Part shown: piece after piece, positions 9,656 to 18,974 of the stretch
Layout of the letters: the number at the start of each line of letters is the position of its first letter
Position numbering within the stretch: position 1 is the first letter of the stretch
Source: Arenibacter antarcticus
GTDB lineage: Bacteria > Bacteroidota > Bacteroidia > Flavobacteriales > Flavobacteriaceae
Direction of reading: 5' to 3'
DNA length: 64,000 bases
NCBI RefSeq assembly: GCF_041320605.1
Contig: NZ_CP166679.1
Span: 1,860,001-1,924,000 of the forward strand
The notes under the pieces: model-generated
Database searches by the model: none
The model's input: the letters and a program-made list of their open reading frames with translations, nothing else
Told to the model about the DNA's origin: nothing
Made by a program: the position numbers and the translations under genes

Positions 9656-10357
9656 TTAAGGCACAATGGCCATGGAGGCAATATATAATTTTATGCCCGG
9701 AGCTTTGGCTAGCGCAGTGGCACAAGCTTCCATAGTGGCGCCAGTGGTAATAACATCATCCAATAACAATACATTTTTATCTTTTAAAAAATCGATATCT
9801 GTCAAAATATACAGTGCCTGCTTGTTCTGCCAACGAAGTAACCGTGTTTTTTTGGTCTGTGTCTTAGTATTGGCCGTTTTTATTAATAGGTCTTCCAGAT
9901 AATGTGCATTTAGGTGTTGGGCAATTGTTTTAGCGAATAAGGATACTTGGTTATATCCCCTTTTTCTGCGCTTTTTTGGGTGTAAGGGAACCGGAATTAC
10001 ATAATCTATATCTTTTAAGTAATTGTTATCCTTTATGATTTGACCATACCATTGGCCCAAGAAGTCCCCAATTTGCTCTTGATTTTTATATTTTAGATAA
10101 TGAACCAAGTTTTTAACTATCCCCTTATCCGTAAAAAATAGGAATGAGCTGGCTTTGAAAATATTGATTCTCCCATAAAATATACGGTCTACTGGGTTTA
10201 TTTCGTTAAAGGTGTATCGGGTAAGTGGTAATTGATTCCGACAAACGGTGCAAACATGTTCTTCTCCTCTGTATAATAATGCATTACATCCAAAACATAG
10301 CTTAGGTACCAAGACGGTATTAATATCATTTATTATATTTGATAGCTTGTAGAACAT
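9656..10357 (-). CDS. comF: ComF-family phosphoribosyltransferase-like protein
   Basis: 233 residues from the ATG at 10355-10357. A longer frame reaches 10528, but that part is antisense to the next gene and has no domain. The N-terminus carries a zinc-binding Cys cluster ('CFGC' then 'CTVC', about residues 24-46). The C-terminal half is a PRTase fold with the PRPP-binding signature 'VLLLDDVITTGAT' and an upstream 'VIPVPLHPKKRRKRGYNQ'. ComF is needed for DNA uptake in naturally competent bacteria and has been linked to DNA processing. Its phosphoribosyl chemistry, if any, is not established. The gene is divergent from the coiled-coil protein, 42 bp apart. Confidence 0.9.
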   Translation of the reverse strand: MFYKLSNIINDINTVLVPKLCFGCNALLYRGEEHVCTVCRNQLPLTRYTFNEINPVDRIFYGRINIFKASSFLFFTDKGIVKNLVHYLKYKNQEQIGDFLGQWYGQIIKDNNYLKDIDYVIPVPLHPKKRRKRGYNQVSLFAKTIAQHLNAHYLEDLLIKTANTKTQTKKTRLLRWQNKQALYILTDIDFLKDKNVLLLDDVITTGATMEACATALAKAPGIKLYIASMAIVP

Positions 10358-10399
10358 GCGCCCAATTTGTATTAACCTACTTAAAACGAATATCTCTAG

Positions 10400-11296
10400 A
10401 TGGATAGTCAAGATAATCAATTTAACTATAAAATAATTATAGCCGCTTTGGTTGCCGTTGTTATAGGGATTCTTATTGCTTTTTATTACAGCTACGCCCA
10501 ATCGCAAAATGAGATTGGTTTTATGCAACAGGAAAAAACGTTGTTGTTACGGGATCTTACCTTAGTGAAAACAGATGTAGATCGATTTTCTGCACTTAAT
10601 GAGGTAAATGAGATAGAGTTGCAGGATTCTAAATACCGTGTGCAGCAACTGTTAGATTCTGTAGGGAGGTTAAATTTTTCAATAGAAAAGCTTAAAGAGT
10701 ATAGGTCAGAACTACGAAACCTAGAAGCTAAAAACGACAGTCTTAAATTGAAAAATAATTTTCTTAAGTATAACAATATGCTCTTAGGAAATAAGTATGA
10801 AGAGACAAAACAGCTGATCGAAGAATTAAGAGGGAAAAGCAATTCTTTAGCTGAGGTGGAAGCACTTTTGAGGAAAAGAAATAGGGAGCTTAGTCAGGAA
10901 TTAAAGACTAAAAACTATCTTAAACTAGACAACTCTGAGGGAAGTGGATTTCGCTTGCGAAGCGGCAAGCATATCAAGACCAATAAAGCCAATACCATTT
11001 CCAAACTTAGAGGATGTGTTACCATTGTAGGGAATCCCAATACAAAAAGCGAGGACCGGGTAATTTACTTTCAGTTTTTAGGACCCGATATGTCTATTGT
11101 TGAGGATAATGCCAATACAATTTCAGTGAACGGAAATATTTACAGTAAACGCGTGCAGCTCGTTTTTAAGGGAGAGGAATTCAATGTTTGTGACGCTATT
11201 TCTGTTCCCGAAGGTTCTTTGTCAGAAGGATCCTATACGTTAAATGTTTTTGAGGACGAAAAATTACTGGCTTCTTCGGAATTTCAATTGAAATAA
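10400..11296 (+). CDS. Membrane-anchored coiled-coil protein of unknown function
   Basis: 298 residues. One transmembrane helix (about residues 11-32, Ile/Val/Ala-rich) follows a short cytoplasmic N-terminus. A long predicted coiled coil occupies residues about 40-165 (heptad-like Leu/Ile with many Glu/Lys/Asn). A compact C-terminal beta domain covers about 190-298, with two Cys (in 'RGCVTIVG' and 'FNVCDAI') that could form a disulfide. The layout suggests a periplasm-facing, inner-membrane-anchored spacer protein. I do not recognise a named family. It sits 37 bp upstream of glyS in the same direction. Confidence 0.7.
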   Translation: MDSQDNQFNYKIIIAALVAVVIGILIAFYYSYAQSQNEIGFMQQEKTLLLRDLTLVKTDVDRFSALNEVNEIELQDSKYRVQQLLDSVGRLNFSIEKLKEYRSELRNLEAKNDSLKLKNNFLKYNNMLLGNKYEETKQLIEELRGKSNSLAEVEALLRKRNRELSQELKTKNYLKLDNSEGSGFRLRSGKHIKTNKANTISKLRGCVTIVGNPNTKSEDRVIYFQFLGPDMSIVEDNANTISVNGNIYSKRVQLVFKGEEFNVCDAISVPEGSLSEGSYTLNVFEDEKLLASSEFQLK

Positions 11297-11321
11297 ATTA
11301 CCTAATTATGAGGTAATATCC

Positions 11322-11329
11322 TATTTTTG
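11322..11329 (+). promoter_or_regulatory. Candidate -7 promoter box of glyS
   Basis: TATTTTTG matches the Bacteroidota -7 consensus TAnnTTTG exactly and ends four bases before the glyS ATG. If used, transcription would begin at or beside the start codon. A small inverted repeat (ATTACCT at 11298-11304 with AGGTAAT at 11311-11317) lies just before it, right after the preceding gene. Confidence 0.45.
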
Positions 11330-11333
11330 CCGC

Positions 11334-12878
11334 ATGGCAAAACAAGAAGACATTTTTAGAAAAGTTATTTCACACGCTAAGGAATACGGGTATGTATTCC
11401 AATCCAGTGAAATCTACGATGGACTTAGTGCAGTCTACGACTATGCCCAGAACGGAGCAGAGTTAAAAAAGAATATTAGGGAATATTGGTGGAAGGCCAT
11501 GGTTCAAATGAACGATAATATTGTGGGTATAGATTCCGCAATTTTTATGCATCCAACGGTATGGAAAGCTTCGGGACACGTAGATGCCTTTAACGACCCC
11601 CTAATAGATAATAAAGATTCCAAAAAGAGATATCGTGCCGATGTTCTGGTAGAGGATTATACTGCTAAAATTGAGGCCAAAATTGAAAAAGAAGTGGCCA
11701 AGGCAGAAAAGCGCTTTGGTGATGCTTTTGATAAGGCAGAATTTTTGGCAACCAACCCAAGGGTGTTAGGCTACCAAGAACAGATTACTACTATATTAAA
11801 AAGGCTTGGGTCTTCCTTGGAAAAGGAAGATTTGGCAGATGTGAAATTGCTAATTGAAGAATTGGAGATAGTTTGTCCACTTTCTGGATCTAAAAACTGG
11901 ACCGATGTAAAGCAATTCAACCTCATGTTCGGGACCAAAATTGGCGCTTCAGCCGATAGTTCTATGGACCTTTACCTAAGGCCCGAAACCGCACAGGGGA
12001 TTTTTGTTAACTTTTTAAATGTACAGAAAACCGGTCGCATGAAAATTCCTTTTGGAATTGCCCAAATAGGAAAGGCCTTTAGAAATGAGATTGTGGCCAG
12101 ACAGTTTATTTTCCGTCAAAGAGAATTTGAGCAGATGGAGATGCAATTTTTTATTCGTCCTGGATCTCAAAAGGAATGGTACGAGACTTGGAAAGAGAAA
12201 AGAATGAAATGGCATTTGTCCTTAGGACTTGGCCAAGACAATTATAGATTTCACGATCATGAGAAATTGGCGCATTATGCCGATGCTGCTGCCGATATAG
12301 AATTTAGATTCCCATTCGGATTTAAGGAACTGGAAGGGATACACTCTCGAACCGATTTTGACTTGGCAAGCCATGAAAAATTCTCAGGTAAAAAATTACA
12401 GTACTTTGATCCAGAACTTAACGAGAGTTATGTACCCTATGTAGTGGAAACTTCAATTGGATTGGACCGAATGTTTTTGGCTGTATTCTCCAATTCCTTG
12501 ATGGAGGAAGAGTTGGAAAATGGTTCTTCTAGGACCGTTCTCAAATTACCGGCAGTTTTGGCTCCAAATAAGGCTGCAATCTTGCCATTGGTAAAAAAGG
12601 ACGGACTTCCAGAATTAGCACATGAAATTTTAGAGGATCTTAAATGGGACTTTAATGTAGTTTATGATGAGAAGGATGCCGTGGGCCGCCGTTATAGACG
12701 TCAGGATGCCAATGGAACTCCTTTCTGTATTACGGTAGACCATCAGACTTTAGAAGATAGGACCGTAACCATACGCCATAGAGATACCATGGAGCAACAA
12801 CGTGTGGCTATAGAGGATGTAAAAGCGATTATCCATAAAGAAGTGGATATGAAAAGTTGGCTACAAAGGATGGAATAG
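11334..12878 (+). CDS. glyS: Glycine--tRNA ligase (single-chain, class II)
   Basis: 514 residues, the expected size of the homodimeric archaeal/eukaryotic-type GlyRS used by Bacteroidota. Family motifs include 'YLRPETAQGIFVNF' (motif 1 region), 'FRNEIVARQFIFRQREF' (motif 2) and 'IGLDRMFLAVF' (motif 3), followed by a C-terminal anticodon-binding domain. It charges tRNA-Gly with glycine in the cytoplasm. The start follows a TAnnTTTG box by only four bases, which allows leaderless translation. A strong intrinsic terminator follows the stop. Confidence 0.97.
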   Translation: MAKQEDIFRKVISHAKEYGYVFQSSEIYDGLSAVYDYAQNGAELKKNIREYWWKAMVQMNDNIVGIDSAIFMHPTVWKASGHVDAFNDPLIDNKDSKKRYRADVLVEDYTAKIEAKIEKEVAKAEKRFGDAFDKAEFLATNPRVLGYQEQITTILKRLGSSLEKEDLADVKLLIEELEIVCPLSGSKNWTDVKQFNLMFGTKIGASADSSMDLYLRPETAQGIFVNFLNVQKTGRMKIPFGIAQIGKAFRNEIVARQFIFRQREFEQMEMQFFIRPGSQKEWYETWKEKRMKWHLSLGLGQDNYRFHDHEKLAHYADAAADIEFRFPFGFKELEGIHSRTDFDLASHEKFSGKKLQYFDPELNESYVPYVVETSIGLDRMFLAVFSNSLMEEELENGSSRTVLKLPAVLAPNKAAILPLVKKDGLPELAHEILEDLKWDFNVVYDEKDAVGRRYRRQDANGTPFCITVDHQTLEDRTVTIRHRDTMEQQRVAIEDVKAIIHKEVDMKSWLQRME

Positions 12879-12917
12879 CATAAAATTTGCATCCAACGTT
12901 TAGTTGGTTTAAATACA

Positions 12918-12958
12918 AACCCCCATTGAAATTATATTTTAATGGGGGTTGTTTTTTT
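12918..12958 (+). terminator. Intrinsic terminator of glyS
   Basis: A perfect 10-bp stem, AACCCCCATT (12918-12927) with AATGGGGGTT (12941-12950), with a 13-base loop, runs into a seven-T tract. Confidence 0.9.
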
Positions 12959-13081
12959 CTGAGGATGGTGTAAAGATTTAATCAGCCTTCTTCTTCTTCT
13001 TATGCTAATTTTACCGCAGATTGCGGCTTCGGATCTATTTTTTATTAGAGTGTAACTGTATGTGATGAGTTGGATAAAACC

Positions 13082-15163
13082 TTATAGCGCATATCTCAAC
13101 TGTAAGCTCCCATAATAATTTTTGCCATCTCCTGGGTAGTAATAGCGCGGTTCCGAACCACCAAAACCTGTGGTATTTATAAGTACCGATCTTGCGTATT
13201 TGGTGTCAAAGACATTGTTTAGGCCGAAGGAAAAGTCCATATATAAATTTTTTGCCAATTGATTTCTATACCCAATTTTACTGTTAATGATAGTGAAGGG
13301 GTCACTGTATAGTGTATTTGCATCGGTCAAGGGAATTTCACCAATATAGTTATGGGTTGTATTCCAATAGAATTGCTGTGCAAATGTTGCCTGTAAGCCA
13401 GAATTAAGACGGTGCGCCGGTACTCCGGTCAATGGATTTCCAGAATAATCGTTTCCATCATCTATAAACGATACAAACTTATGGTGGCTATAGGTGTAGC
13501 TTAAAAAGGGGCTCAGGCTTAATTTTGGACTTAGGTCCCATTGGTATTCCATTTCCAATTCAACACCTTGGTGCTTTGTTTTTCCCGCATTTTTACCAAC
13601 ATATTGGTCGTCCCCAACACGTTGTGCCACCAATAGGTTTTTAACATCCATTCTATAAAGCGCCAGATCGACCCTCATTTTTTGCTTTAAAAGTCGCCAT
13701 TGGGTCCCTATTTCATAGTTTATTCCTGTTTCTTGGGAGATATCCGGATTAATCACGCCGTCTGGGGTTAGGGTCTCTTCAAGACTAGGATTGGAAAAAC
13801 CCCTGCTTATATTTAGGTAGACACTATTTTCACCTGAAATAGCATAGTTTAAGTTTAGACTGGGTAAGAAAATGGGTTTAAAATTCCTTTCCGCACTCAT
13901 GTTTGCGTTGCCATCATTAAACTGATCCCTAAAATCGTAATAGGTTTTGTTGATGCTCATGCCAATTTGGGCTGAGAAGTCATTGCTTAAAGGAAAAAGC
14001 AGGTTTCCAAAAACATTGAACTGACGCCTAAACTCTTTGTTTTCGGCAAATTGTTCCCCTATTTTACTGCCTTGGCCACCATTGTTGCGGTAATCATTCT
14101 CGTACTCACTCCAGTTGTATTCATCCTTGTATAGCTCACCTCCAAAGCTATAATCCACGTTGGTAGTGCCTAAATCAAATTCGCCAGTAAACTTAGTCCT
14201 AAAGCCAAAACCATGGGTAAATTCATCTAAGATACCAAATGGTCGTGGTTCGTAATGGTCTAGATAGTTGTAAAAAATACTAGTAGAGTTTTTTAATTTT
14301 CCTGAAAAAGCATGGTTCAGTGTAAGTCCTGCTAAGCTATAATTGTTGGCCTCGTATCCTTTGGCTGATTTCCAGGTAAAAGCAGCTTGTTTTGGATCTT
14401 CCAAAAAATCGGTTAACCCTAATGAACTTGGAATTTGCGCCGTATAATCCACATTGTTGACTAGGAGCCCAATATCGGTTTTGGGACTTAATCGATAGTT
14501 TATATCTAGGAGGATCCCATCCTGCTCAAAACGATTGTTCTCCCTATAGCCATCGGTTTCTGTATGACCATAATGCAGACTTAGGGAAAGCTTGTCTTCT
14601 TGAAGTGTAAATAAAAAATTGTTTTTTAAGAGATTATAAGATCCCACTGTAAGACTATTCCTAAAATAAGAAGACCCGGTGGCAGGCTGTTTGGAATTAA
14701 GTAAAATTGCCCCTCCCAGATTGGCTCCGAAATTAGTTCCTTTTGGCCCTTTAATAAGGTCTATATGACTTAGGTTTTCCAAATCAAAGGATTCTATAGT
14801 GGAAAATCCCGATCCATTGGTAATTGGAATATTGTTGTAATACAGTCGTAATTTATCTGTGCCATATAAGGTTCTTGCACCAATTCCCCTTACAGTAATC
14901 CTGTTGGTGTTTAATGCCCCAGATAATATATATACCCCTGAAACTTGATTGATAGCAGAGACAATGTCAATAGGACTATAGTTTTTAAAAACCTTGCCCC
15001 CAATTATTTGCGTCGGTACAATTCCGTTTTCGGCTGACGATTTAAGGGCTTCCAGAAGAATAACTTCATCCAATTCCGTAATACTGTCCTTTTGAACTGG
15101 ATTTTGGGCTTGGGATATGAAAAACAGGGAAAGAAATAAAAGAATTGTATAGCAGGTTTTCAT
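13082..15163 (-). CDS. TonB-dependent outer-membrane receptor
   Basis: 693 residues with a clear signal peptide ending near 'ISQAQ' (about residue 19). The plug domain covers about residues 45-155 ('AINQVSGVYILSG', 'ITVRGIGARTLYGTD', 'IDLIKGPKGTNFGANLGGAILL'), and a 22-strand type barrel follows with the usual late '..FGLNNVFDTKYARS' segment and C-terminal aromatic-rich strand. No carboxypeptidase-like N-terminal domain is present, so it belongs to the compact class that includes siderophore, cobalamin and metal receptors. The substrate cannot be assigned. It stands alone, with 247 bp upstream shared with the divergent exonuclease gene. I found no convincing Fur-type operator there by eye. 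Confidence 0.93.
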   Translation of the reverse strand: MKTCYTILLFLSLFFISQAQNPVQKDSITELDEVILLEALKSSAENGIVPTQIIGGKVFKNYSPIDIVSAINQVSGVYILSGALNTNRITVRGIGARTLYGTDKLRLYYNNIPITNGSGFSTIESFDLENLSHIDLIKGPKGTNFGANLGGAILLNSKQPATGSSYFRNSLTVGSYNLLKNNFLFTLQEDKLSLSLHYGHTETDGYRENNRFEQDGILLDINYRLSPKTDIGLLVNNVDYTAQIPSSLGLTDFLEDPKQAAFTWKSAKGYEANNYSLAGLTLNHAFSGKLKNSTSIFYNYLDHYEPRPFGILDEFTHGFGFRTKFTGEFDLGTTNVDYSFGGELYKDEYNWSEYENDYRNNGGQGSKIGEQFAENKEFRRQFNVFGNLLFPLSNDFSAQIGMSINKTYYDFRDQFNDGNANMSAERNFKPIFLPSLNLNYAISGENSVYLNISRGFSNPSLEETLTPDGVINPDISQETGINYEIGTQWRLLKQKMRVDLALYRMDVKNLLVAQRVGDDQYVGKNAGKTKHQGVELEMEYQWDLSPKLSLSPFLSYTYSHHKFVSFIDDGNDYSGNPLTGVPAHRLNSGLQATFAQQFYWNTTHNYIGEIPLTDANTLYSDPFTIINSKIGYRNQLAKNLYMDFSFGLNNVFDTKYARSVLINTTGFGGSEPRYYYPGDGKNYYGSLQLRYAL

Positions 15164-15410
15164 GAATCTAGATTAAGGAGGTAAACTTAAGAAATATTCT
15201 ATCAAAATTTCTAATTTGTTGCTCTAACGGTAATTTTTATAACGCTTTAAAAACATATGAGGAATCTATCCCTTTTGTCTTTTTCAGTTTGGGAAACATT
15301 GTCTATTTTTAGCCAAATTTTCAGGGAGGTCCTTGAAATAAGCGTGGAATTCTATCCTTTTAGTTTGGGTGCACCCCGCATATTAATGTCAAGAAAATAT
15401 ATAGATCTGG

Positions 15411-16175
15411 ATGAAAATTGTTTCTTATAATGTAAATGGAATACGTGCAGCCCTCAAGAAAGGTTTTTTGGAATGGTTGCAAAGTGTAAATCCGGATGTC
15501 ATCTGCCTACAGGAGATCAAGGCCAATCAGGATCAATTGGATCTTTCTGTATTTGAAGAGGTAGGATATAAGTATCACTATTGGTACAGTGCCCAAAAAA
15601 AAGGGTATAGTGGAGTGGCAATCCTATCTAAAACACAGCCAGACCATGTAGAATTTGGAACGGGAATAGAGTACATGGATTTTGAAGGTAGAAATATTAG
15701 AGCAGATTTTAATGGCGTTTCTGTAATGAGCCTATACCTGCCTTCTGGGACCAATATCGCCAGATTAGACCATAAACTGCACTATATGGACGACTTCCGA
15801 GAATATATAAATTCTTTGAAACAGTCCAAACCCAATCTAGTTATCTGTGGCGATTATAATATTTGTCATCAGGCTATAGATATCCATGATCCGGTCAGAA
15901 ATAAAAATGTCTCTGGTTTTTTACCGGTGGAGAGGGAGTGGTTGGACGACTTTATGAAAAGTGGTTTTATAGATAGTTTTAGACATTTTAACAAAGAACC
16001 AGACAATTATACATGGTGGAGCTATAGGGCAAATTCTAGAGCGAATAATAAAGGGTGGCGATTGGATTATGGATTGGTGAGTGCCCCCTTGAAAGGAAGA
16101 TTAAAGAGGTCGGTTATTTTGTCCCAAGCCGTTCATAGTGATCACTGTCCCATTTTAGTGGAACTGGATGAATAA
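15411..16175 (+). CDS. xth: Exodeoxyribonuclease III (AP endonuclease)
   Basis: 254 residues, typical for ExoIII/AP endonucleases of the EEP superfamily. The active-site series is visible: Asn7 in 'SYNVNGIRAAL', Glu35 in 'CLQEIKA', the 'SLYLPSG' strand, Asp/Asn in 'VICGDYNICH', and the terminal 'HSDHCPI' with the catalytic Asp-His. It cleaves abasic sites and trims 3' ends during base-excision repair in the cytoplasm. It is followed by an aldo/keto reductase 53 bp downstream; no functional link is implied. Confidence 0.95.
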   Translation: MKIVSYNVNGIRAALKKGFLEWLQSVNPDVICLQEIKANQDQLDLSVFEEVGYKYHYWYSAQKKGYSGVAILSKTQPDHVEFGTGIEYMDFEGRNIRADFNGVSVMSLYLPSGTNIARLDHKLHYMDDFREYINSLKQSKPNLVICGDYNICHQAIDIHDPVRNKNVSGFLPVEREWLDDFMKSGFIDSFRHFNKEPDNYTWWSYRANSRANNKGWRLDYGLVSAPLKGRLKRSVILSQAVHSDHCPILVELDE

Positions 16176-16228
16176 TTTTTGTGCCATTAATTTTTTAAAT
16201 TTTAATAACAAAGCTACAACGCAATACA

Positions 16229-17269
16229 ATGGATTATACCAAACTTCCCCATACAGATTTAGAAGTCAGTAAAATATGTCTTGGAACAATGACCTGGGGC
16301 AATCAGAATACGGAGGCCGAAGGTCATGAGCAAATGGACTACGCAATGGAGCAGGGAGTAAATTTCTTTGATACTGCCGAGCTATATCCAATTCCAGCTG
16401 CCAAAGAACGCTATGCGGCTACAGAAAAAATAATTGGGACTTGGTTAAAGAAGAACGGTAATAGGGACAAGGTTATTTTGGCCTCTAAAATTGCCGGTAG
16501 GTCCCCAGCAACAAGTTTTATACGAACCACAGGATTAAATAGGGAATCTATCACAGAGGCTGTGGAAGGAAGTCTTAGTCGGTTGCAAACAGATTATTTA
16601 GACCTGTATCAGTTGCATTGGCCAGACCGAGCTACCAATTATTTTGGAAAAAGAGGGTATATGCCTGAGGTGTCCGACTTTTGGGAAGATAATTTTCATC
16701 AAATTTTAGAAACCCTGCGCGATTTGATCAGAGAGGGAAAGATCCGTCATGTAGGGATTTCCAATGAAACTCCTTGGGGGGCCATGCGGTATTTAGAGGA
16801 GAGTAAGGTGCATGCCACCCTGCCCAGAATGATCACTATCCAGAACCCTTACAGCCTGTTAAATAGAACCTTTGAAGTAGGCTTATCTGAGATTTCACAT
16901 CGGGAAAATTTGGGATTGTTGGCCTATTCTCCTTTGGGCTTTGGAGTGTTGAGTGGAAAGTATTTGAGGAATCGAAAGCCCGAAAACGCTAGGGTTACCG
17001 TATTCCCAAACTACAATAGGTACAGTGGAGAAACAGCGGTAAAAGCAACTGAAATGTATCATAATCTGGCTCAGGCTAACGATTTGTCCTTGACGCAAAT
17101 GTCACTTGCCTACGTTAATTCCAGGCCTTTCGTTACCAGTACCATAGTTGGGGCCACCAATTTAATGCAATTGAAAGAAAATATTGATAGTAGTAATGTG
17201 GTGCTAAACGATGATGTGCTTAAAGGCATTGAGGCGATTCACCAAGCGATACCTAACCCTGCTCCATAA
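16229..17269 (+). CDS. Aldo/keto reductase (Tas-like)
   Basis: 346 residues, a TIM-barrel NADPH-dependent oxidoreductase. The catalytic tetrad is visible as Asp48 ('NFFDTAELY'), Tyr53, Lys87 ('LASKIAG') and His130 ('YQLHWPDR'). The length, the 'GTMTWGNQNTEAE' opening and the insertion around 'ATNYFGKRGYMPE' resemble the Tas/YajO branch. The natural substrate is unknown; the family reduces a range of aldehydes and ketones. A 32-codon membrane ORF begins 10 bp downstream. Confidence 0.92.
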   Translation: MDYTKLPHTDLEVSKICLGTMTWGNQNTEAEGHEQMDYAMEQGVNFFDTAELYPIPAAKERYAATEKIIGTWLKKNGNRDKVILASKIAGRSPATSFIRTTGLNRESITEAVEGSLSRLQTDYLDLYQLHWPDRATNYFGKRGYMPEVSDFWEDNFHQILETLRDLIREGKIRHVGISNETPWGAMRYLEESKVHATLPRMITIQNPYSLLNRTFEVGLSEISHRENLGLLAYSPLGFGVLSGKYLRNRKPENARVTVFPNYNRYSGETAVKATEMYHNLAQANDLSLTQMSLAYVNSRPFVTSTIVGATNLMQLKENIDSSNVVLNDDVLKGIEAIHQAIPNPAP

Positions 17270-17279
17270 AACATAAAAT

Positions 17280-17378
17280 ATGCATTTTTTAAAAGTCGGT
17301 TTCTGGCAGTTGGGACTTATTTTATTGGTTATCCTAGTAATTTTGGTCCTTACGCGTATGTTTAATTCAAAAGACTAA
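17280..17378 (+). CDS. Small single-pass membrane protein (32 residues)
   Basis: ATG to TAA encodes 32 residues: a short polar N-terminus, one unbroken Leu/Ile/Val-rich helix (about residues 8-26) and a charged tail ending in NSKD. It starts 10 bp after the aldo/keto reductase stop, and its own stop overlaps the convergent radA stop by four bases. The clean hydrophobic helix with flanking charges argues for a real small protein, but I recognise no family and conservation would have to be shown. Confidence 0.45.
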   Translation: MHFLKVGFWQLGLILLVILVILVLTRMFNSKD

Positions 17379-18736
17379 TTAAATAATTGATTGGCAATAT
17401 CTTCGATCTTGCCGATCAATATCACCTGTATTTTTGGCTGCTTAAGTGTAATCTTGTTATTCTTGGACACGTAGATGGTGGTAAAGCCTAATTTTTCGGC
17501 CTCCAAAATACGCTGGTCTATACGTTGTACCGGTCGTATTTCACCTGCTAGTCCAACCTCGGCAGCAAAACAAATTCCCTTTTCAATAGGAATATCCTCA
17601 TTGCTGGAAAGGATTGCGGCAATTACGGCTAGGTCTATGGCTGGGTCATCAACAGTTATACCCCCTGTTATATTTAGAAATACATCTTTTGCTCCCAATT
17701 TAAATCCTGCCCTTTTTTCTAATACCGCTAAAAGCATATTTAAGCGCTTGGCATTATAACCTGTTGTAGAGCGCTGTGGAGTTCCGTAAACCGCTGTACT
17801 TACCAGTGCCTGTATTTCGATCATTAAGGGGCGCATCCCCTCTACGGTAGAAGCAATGGCGGTGCCACTTAGCCCTTCATCGTTTTTGGAAATCAATATC
17901 TCGGATGGATTGTTTACTTCACGCAGTCCGCTTCCTTGCATTTCATAAATCCCCAATTCTGCCGTAGAGCCAAACCTGTTTTTTAAGGAGCGAAGGATCC
18001 GGTATACATAATTCCGATCCCCTTCAAACTGCAATACGGTGTCTACCATATGCTCCAATATTTTTGGTCCGGCAATGGAGCCATCCTTGGTGATATGGCC
18101 TATCAAGATAACCGGGGTATTGGTCTCCTTGGCAAATTTTATAAGTTCTGCCGTACATTCCCGAATTTGAGAAATACTGCCAGCAGCAGATTCTAAATAG
18201 TCGGTATGCAAGGTCTGTATGGAATCTATGACCACGATATCTGGTTCGGTGGCTTCGATCTGTTTAAATATATTCTGAGTCTTGGTTTCGGTCAGTATAA
18301 AACAGGTTTCATTTTCGGAATTGATGCGGTCTGCTCGCATTTTGATTTGCTTCTGACTCTCTTCACCAGAAACGTAGAGCGTTTTATAAGGTAGTTTAAG
18401 TGCAATCTGTAGTATCAATGTGCTTTTCCCGACTCCAGGTTCGCCACCCAAAAGGATAAGGGAACCTGGGACCAATCCTCCACCCAAAACCCTGTTGAAT
18501 TCTTGATCGTACGAATTTAATCGAACTTCCTTATCAGTGCTTATTTCGTTGATTCGCAAGGGTTTTGCGATTTTCTTGGAATTGGGGGTACTGCTTTTCC
18601 ATGCAACTTTCTCCTCCTTTTGCACTACTTCCTCAACAATAGTGTTCCACTCTTTGCAGGCGCTACATTGTCCAGCCCATTTGGCATATTGGGTGCCGCA
18701 ATTTTGACAAAAAAATGCTATTTTGGTTTTGGCCAT
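17375..18736 (-). CDS. radA: DNA repair protein RadA (Sms)
   Basis: 453 residues from the ATG at 18734-18736. A longer frame adds 14 codons with no support, and the family starts at 'MAKTK..FFCQNCG'. Order: C4 zinc finger (Cys10, Cys13, Cys24, Cys27); RecA-like ATPase with Walker A 'GGEPGVGKSTL'; the RadA-specific 'KNRFGST' motif; and a C-terminal Lon-protease-like domain without peptidase function. RadA drives branch migration and D-loop extension in recombination and repair, and acts in transformation where competence exists, so it may relate functionally to comF about 8 kb away. Confidence 0.97.
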   Translation of the reverse strand: MAKTKIAFFCQNCGTQYAKWAGQCSACKEWNTIVEEVVQKEEKVAWKSSTPNSKKIAKPLRINEISTDKEVRLNSYDQEFNRVLGGGLVPGSLILLGGEPGVGKSTLILQIALKLPYKTLYVSGEESQKQIKMRADRINSENETCFILTETKTQNIFKQIEATEPDIVVIDSIQTLHTDYLESAAGSISQIRECTAELIKFAKETNTPVILIGHITKDGSIAGPKILEHMVDTVLQFEGDRNYVYRILRSLKNRFGSTAELGIYEMQGSGLREVNNPSEILISKNDEGLSGTAIASTVEGMRPLMIEIQALVSTAVYGTPQRSTTGYNAKRLNMLLAVLEKRAGFKLGAKDVFLNITGGITVDDPAIDLAVIAAILSSNEDIPIEKGICFAAEVGLAGEIRPVQRIDQRILEAEKLGFTTIYVSKNNKITLKQPKIQVILIGKIEDIANQLFN

Positions 18737-18821
18737 TTTCTTATTTATGGTTTGCGCTAAGGTAGTAAAAGGATTCAAAAAAATAGTCGCTCCTTCTTCT
18801 TTAGAAGGCCAGTAATTTTAA

Positions 18822-18974
18822 ATGGGTGATAGCGCTATTTCCTGCCTTTCTTGCTCCGACTTTTATCACGGGCTAAGAAAAATGACAGAGCAGTTTTGTG
18901 TAAAATCCAAAGTGGAGGACGGTAGGCTTATTTTTACCAATAGATTTTATGAAAGGGGAGGCAGCTTTAGTTAA
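18822..18974 (+). CDS. Possible 50-residue protein of unknown function
   Basis: An ATG immediately after an in-frame TAA opens a 50-codon frame ending at 18974, overlapping the convergent esterase-like gene stop by four bases. The product has Cys at residues 8, 11 and 26 and a basic middle. It resembles nothing I know. It could be chance in an otherwise empty 234-bp gap between two leftward genes. Confidence 0.22.
   Translation: MGDSAISCLSCSDFYHGLRKMTEQFCVKSKVEDGRLIFTNRFYERGGSFS

Noticed and set aside
10358-10528. N-terminal extension of the ComF frame
   Set aside because: It is antisense to the coiled-coil protein gene, has no domain, and ComF proteins begin close to the zinc cluster, which fits the ATG at 10355-10357.
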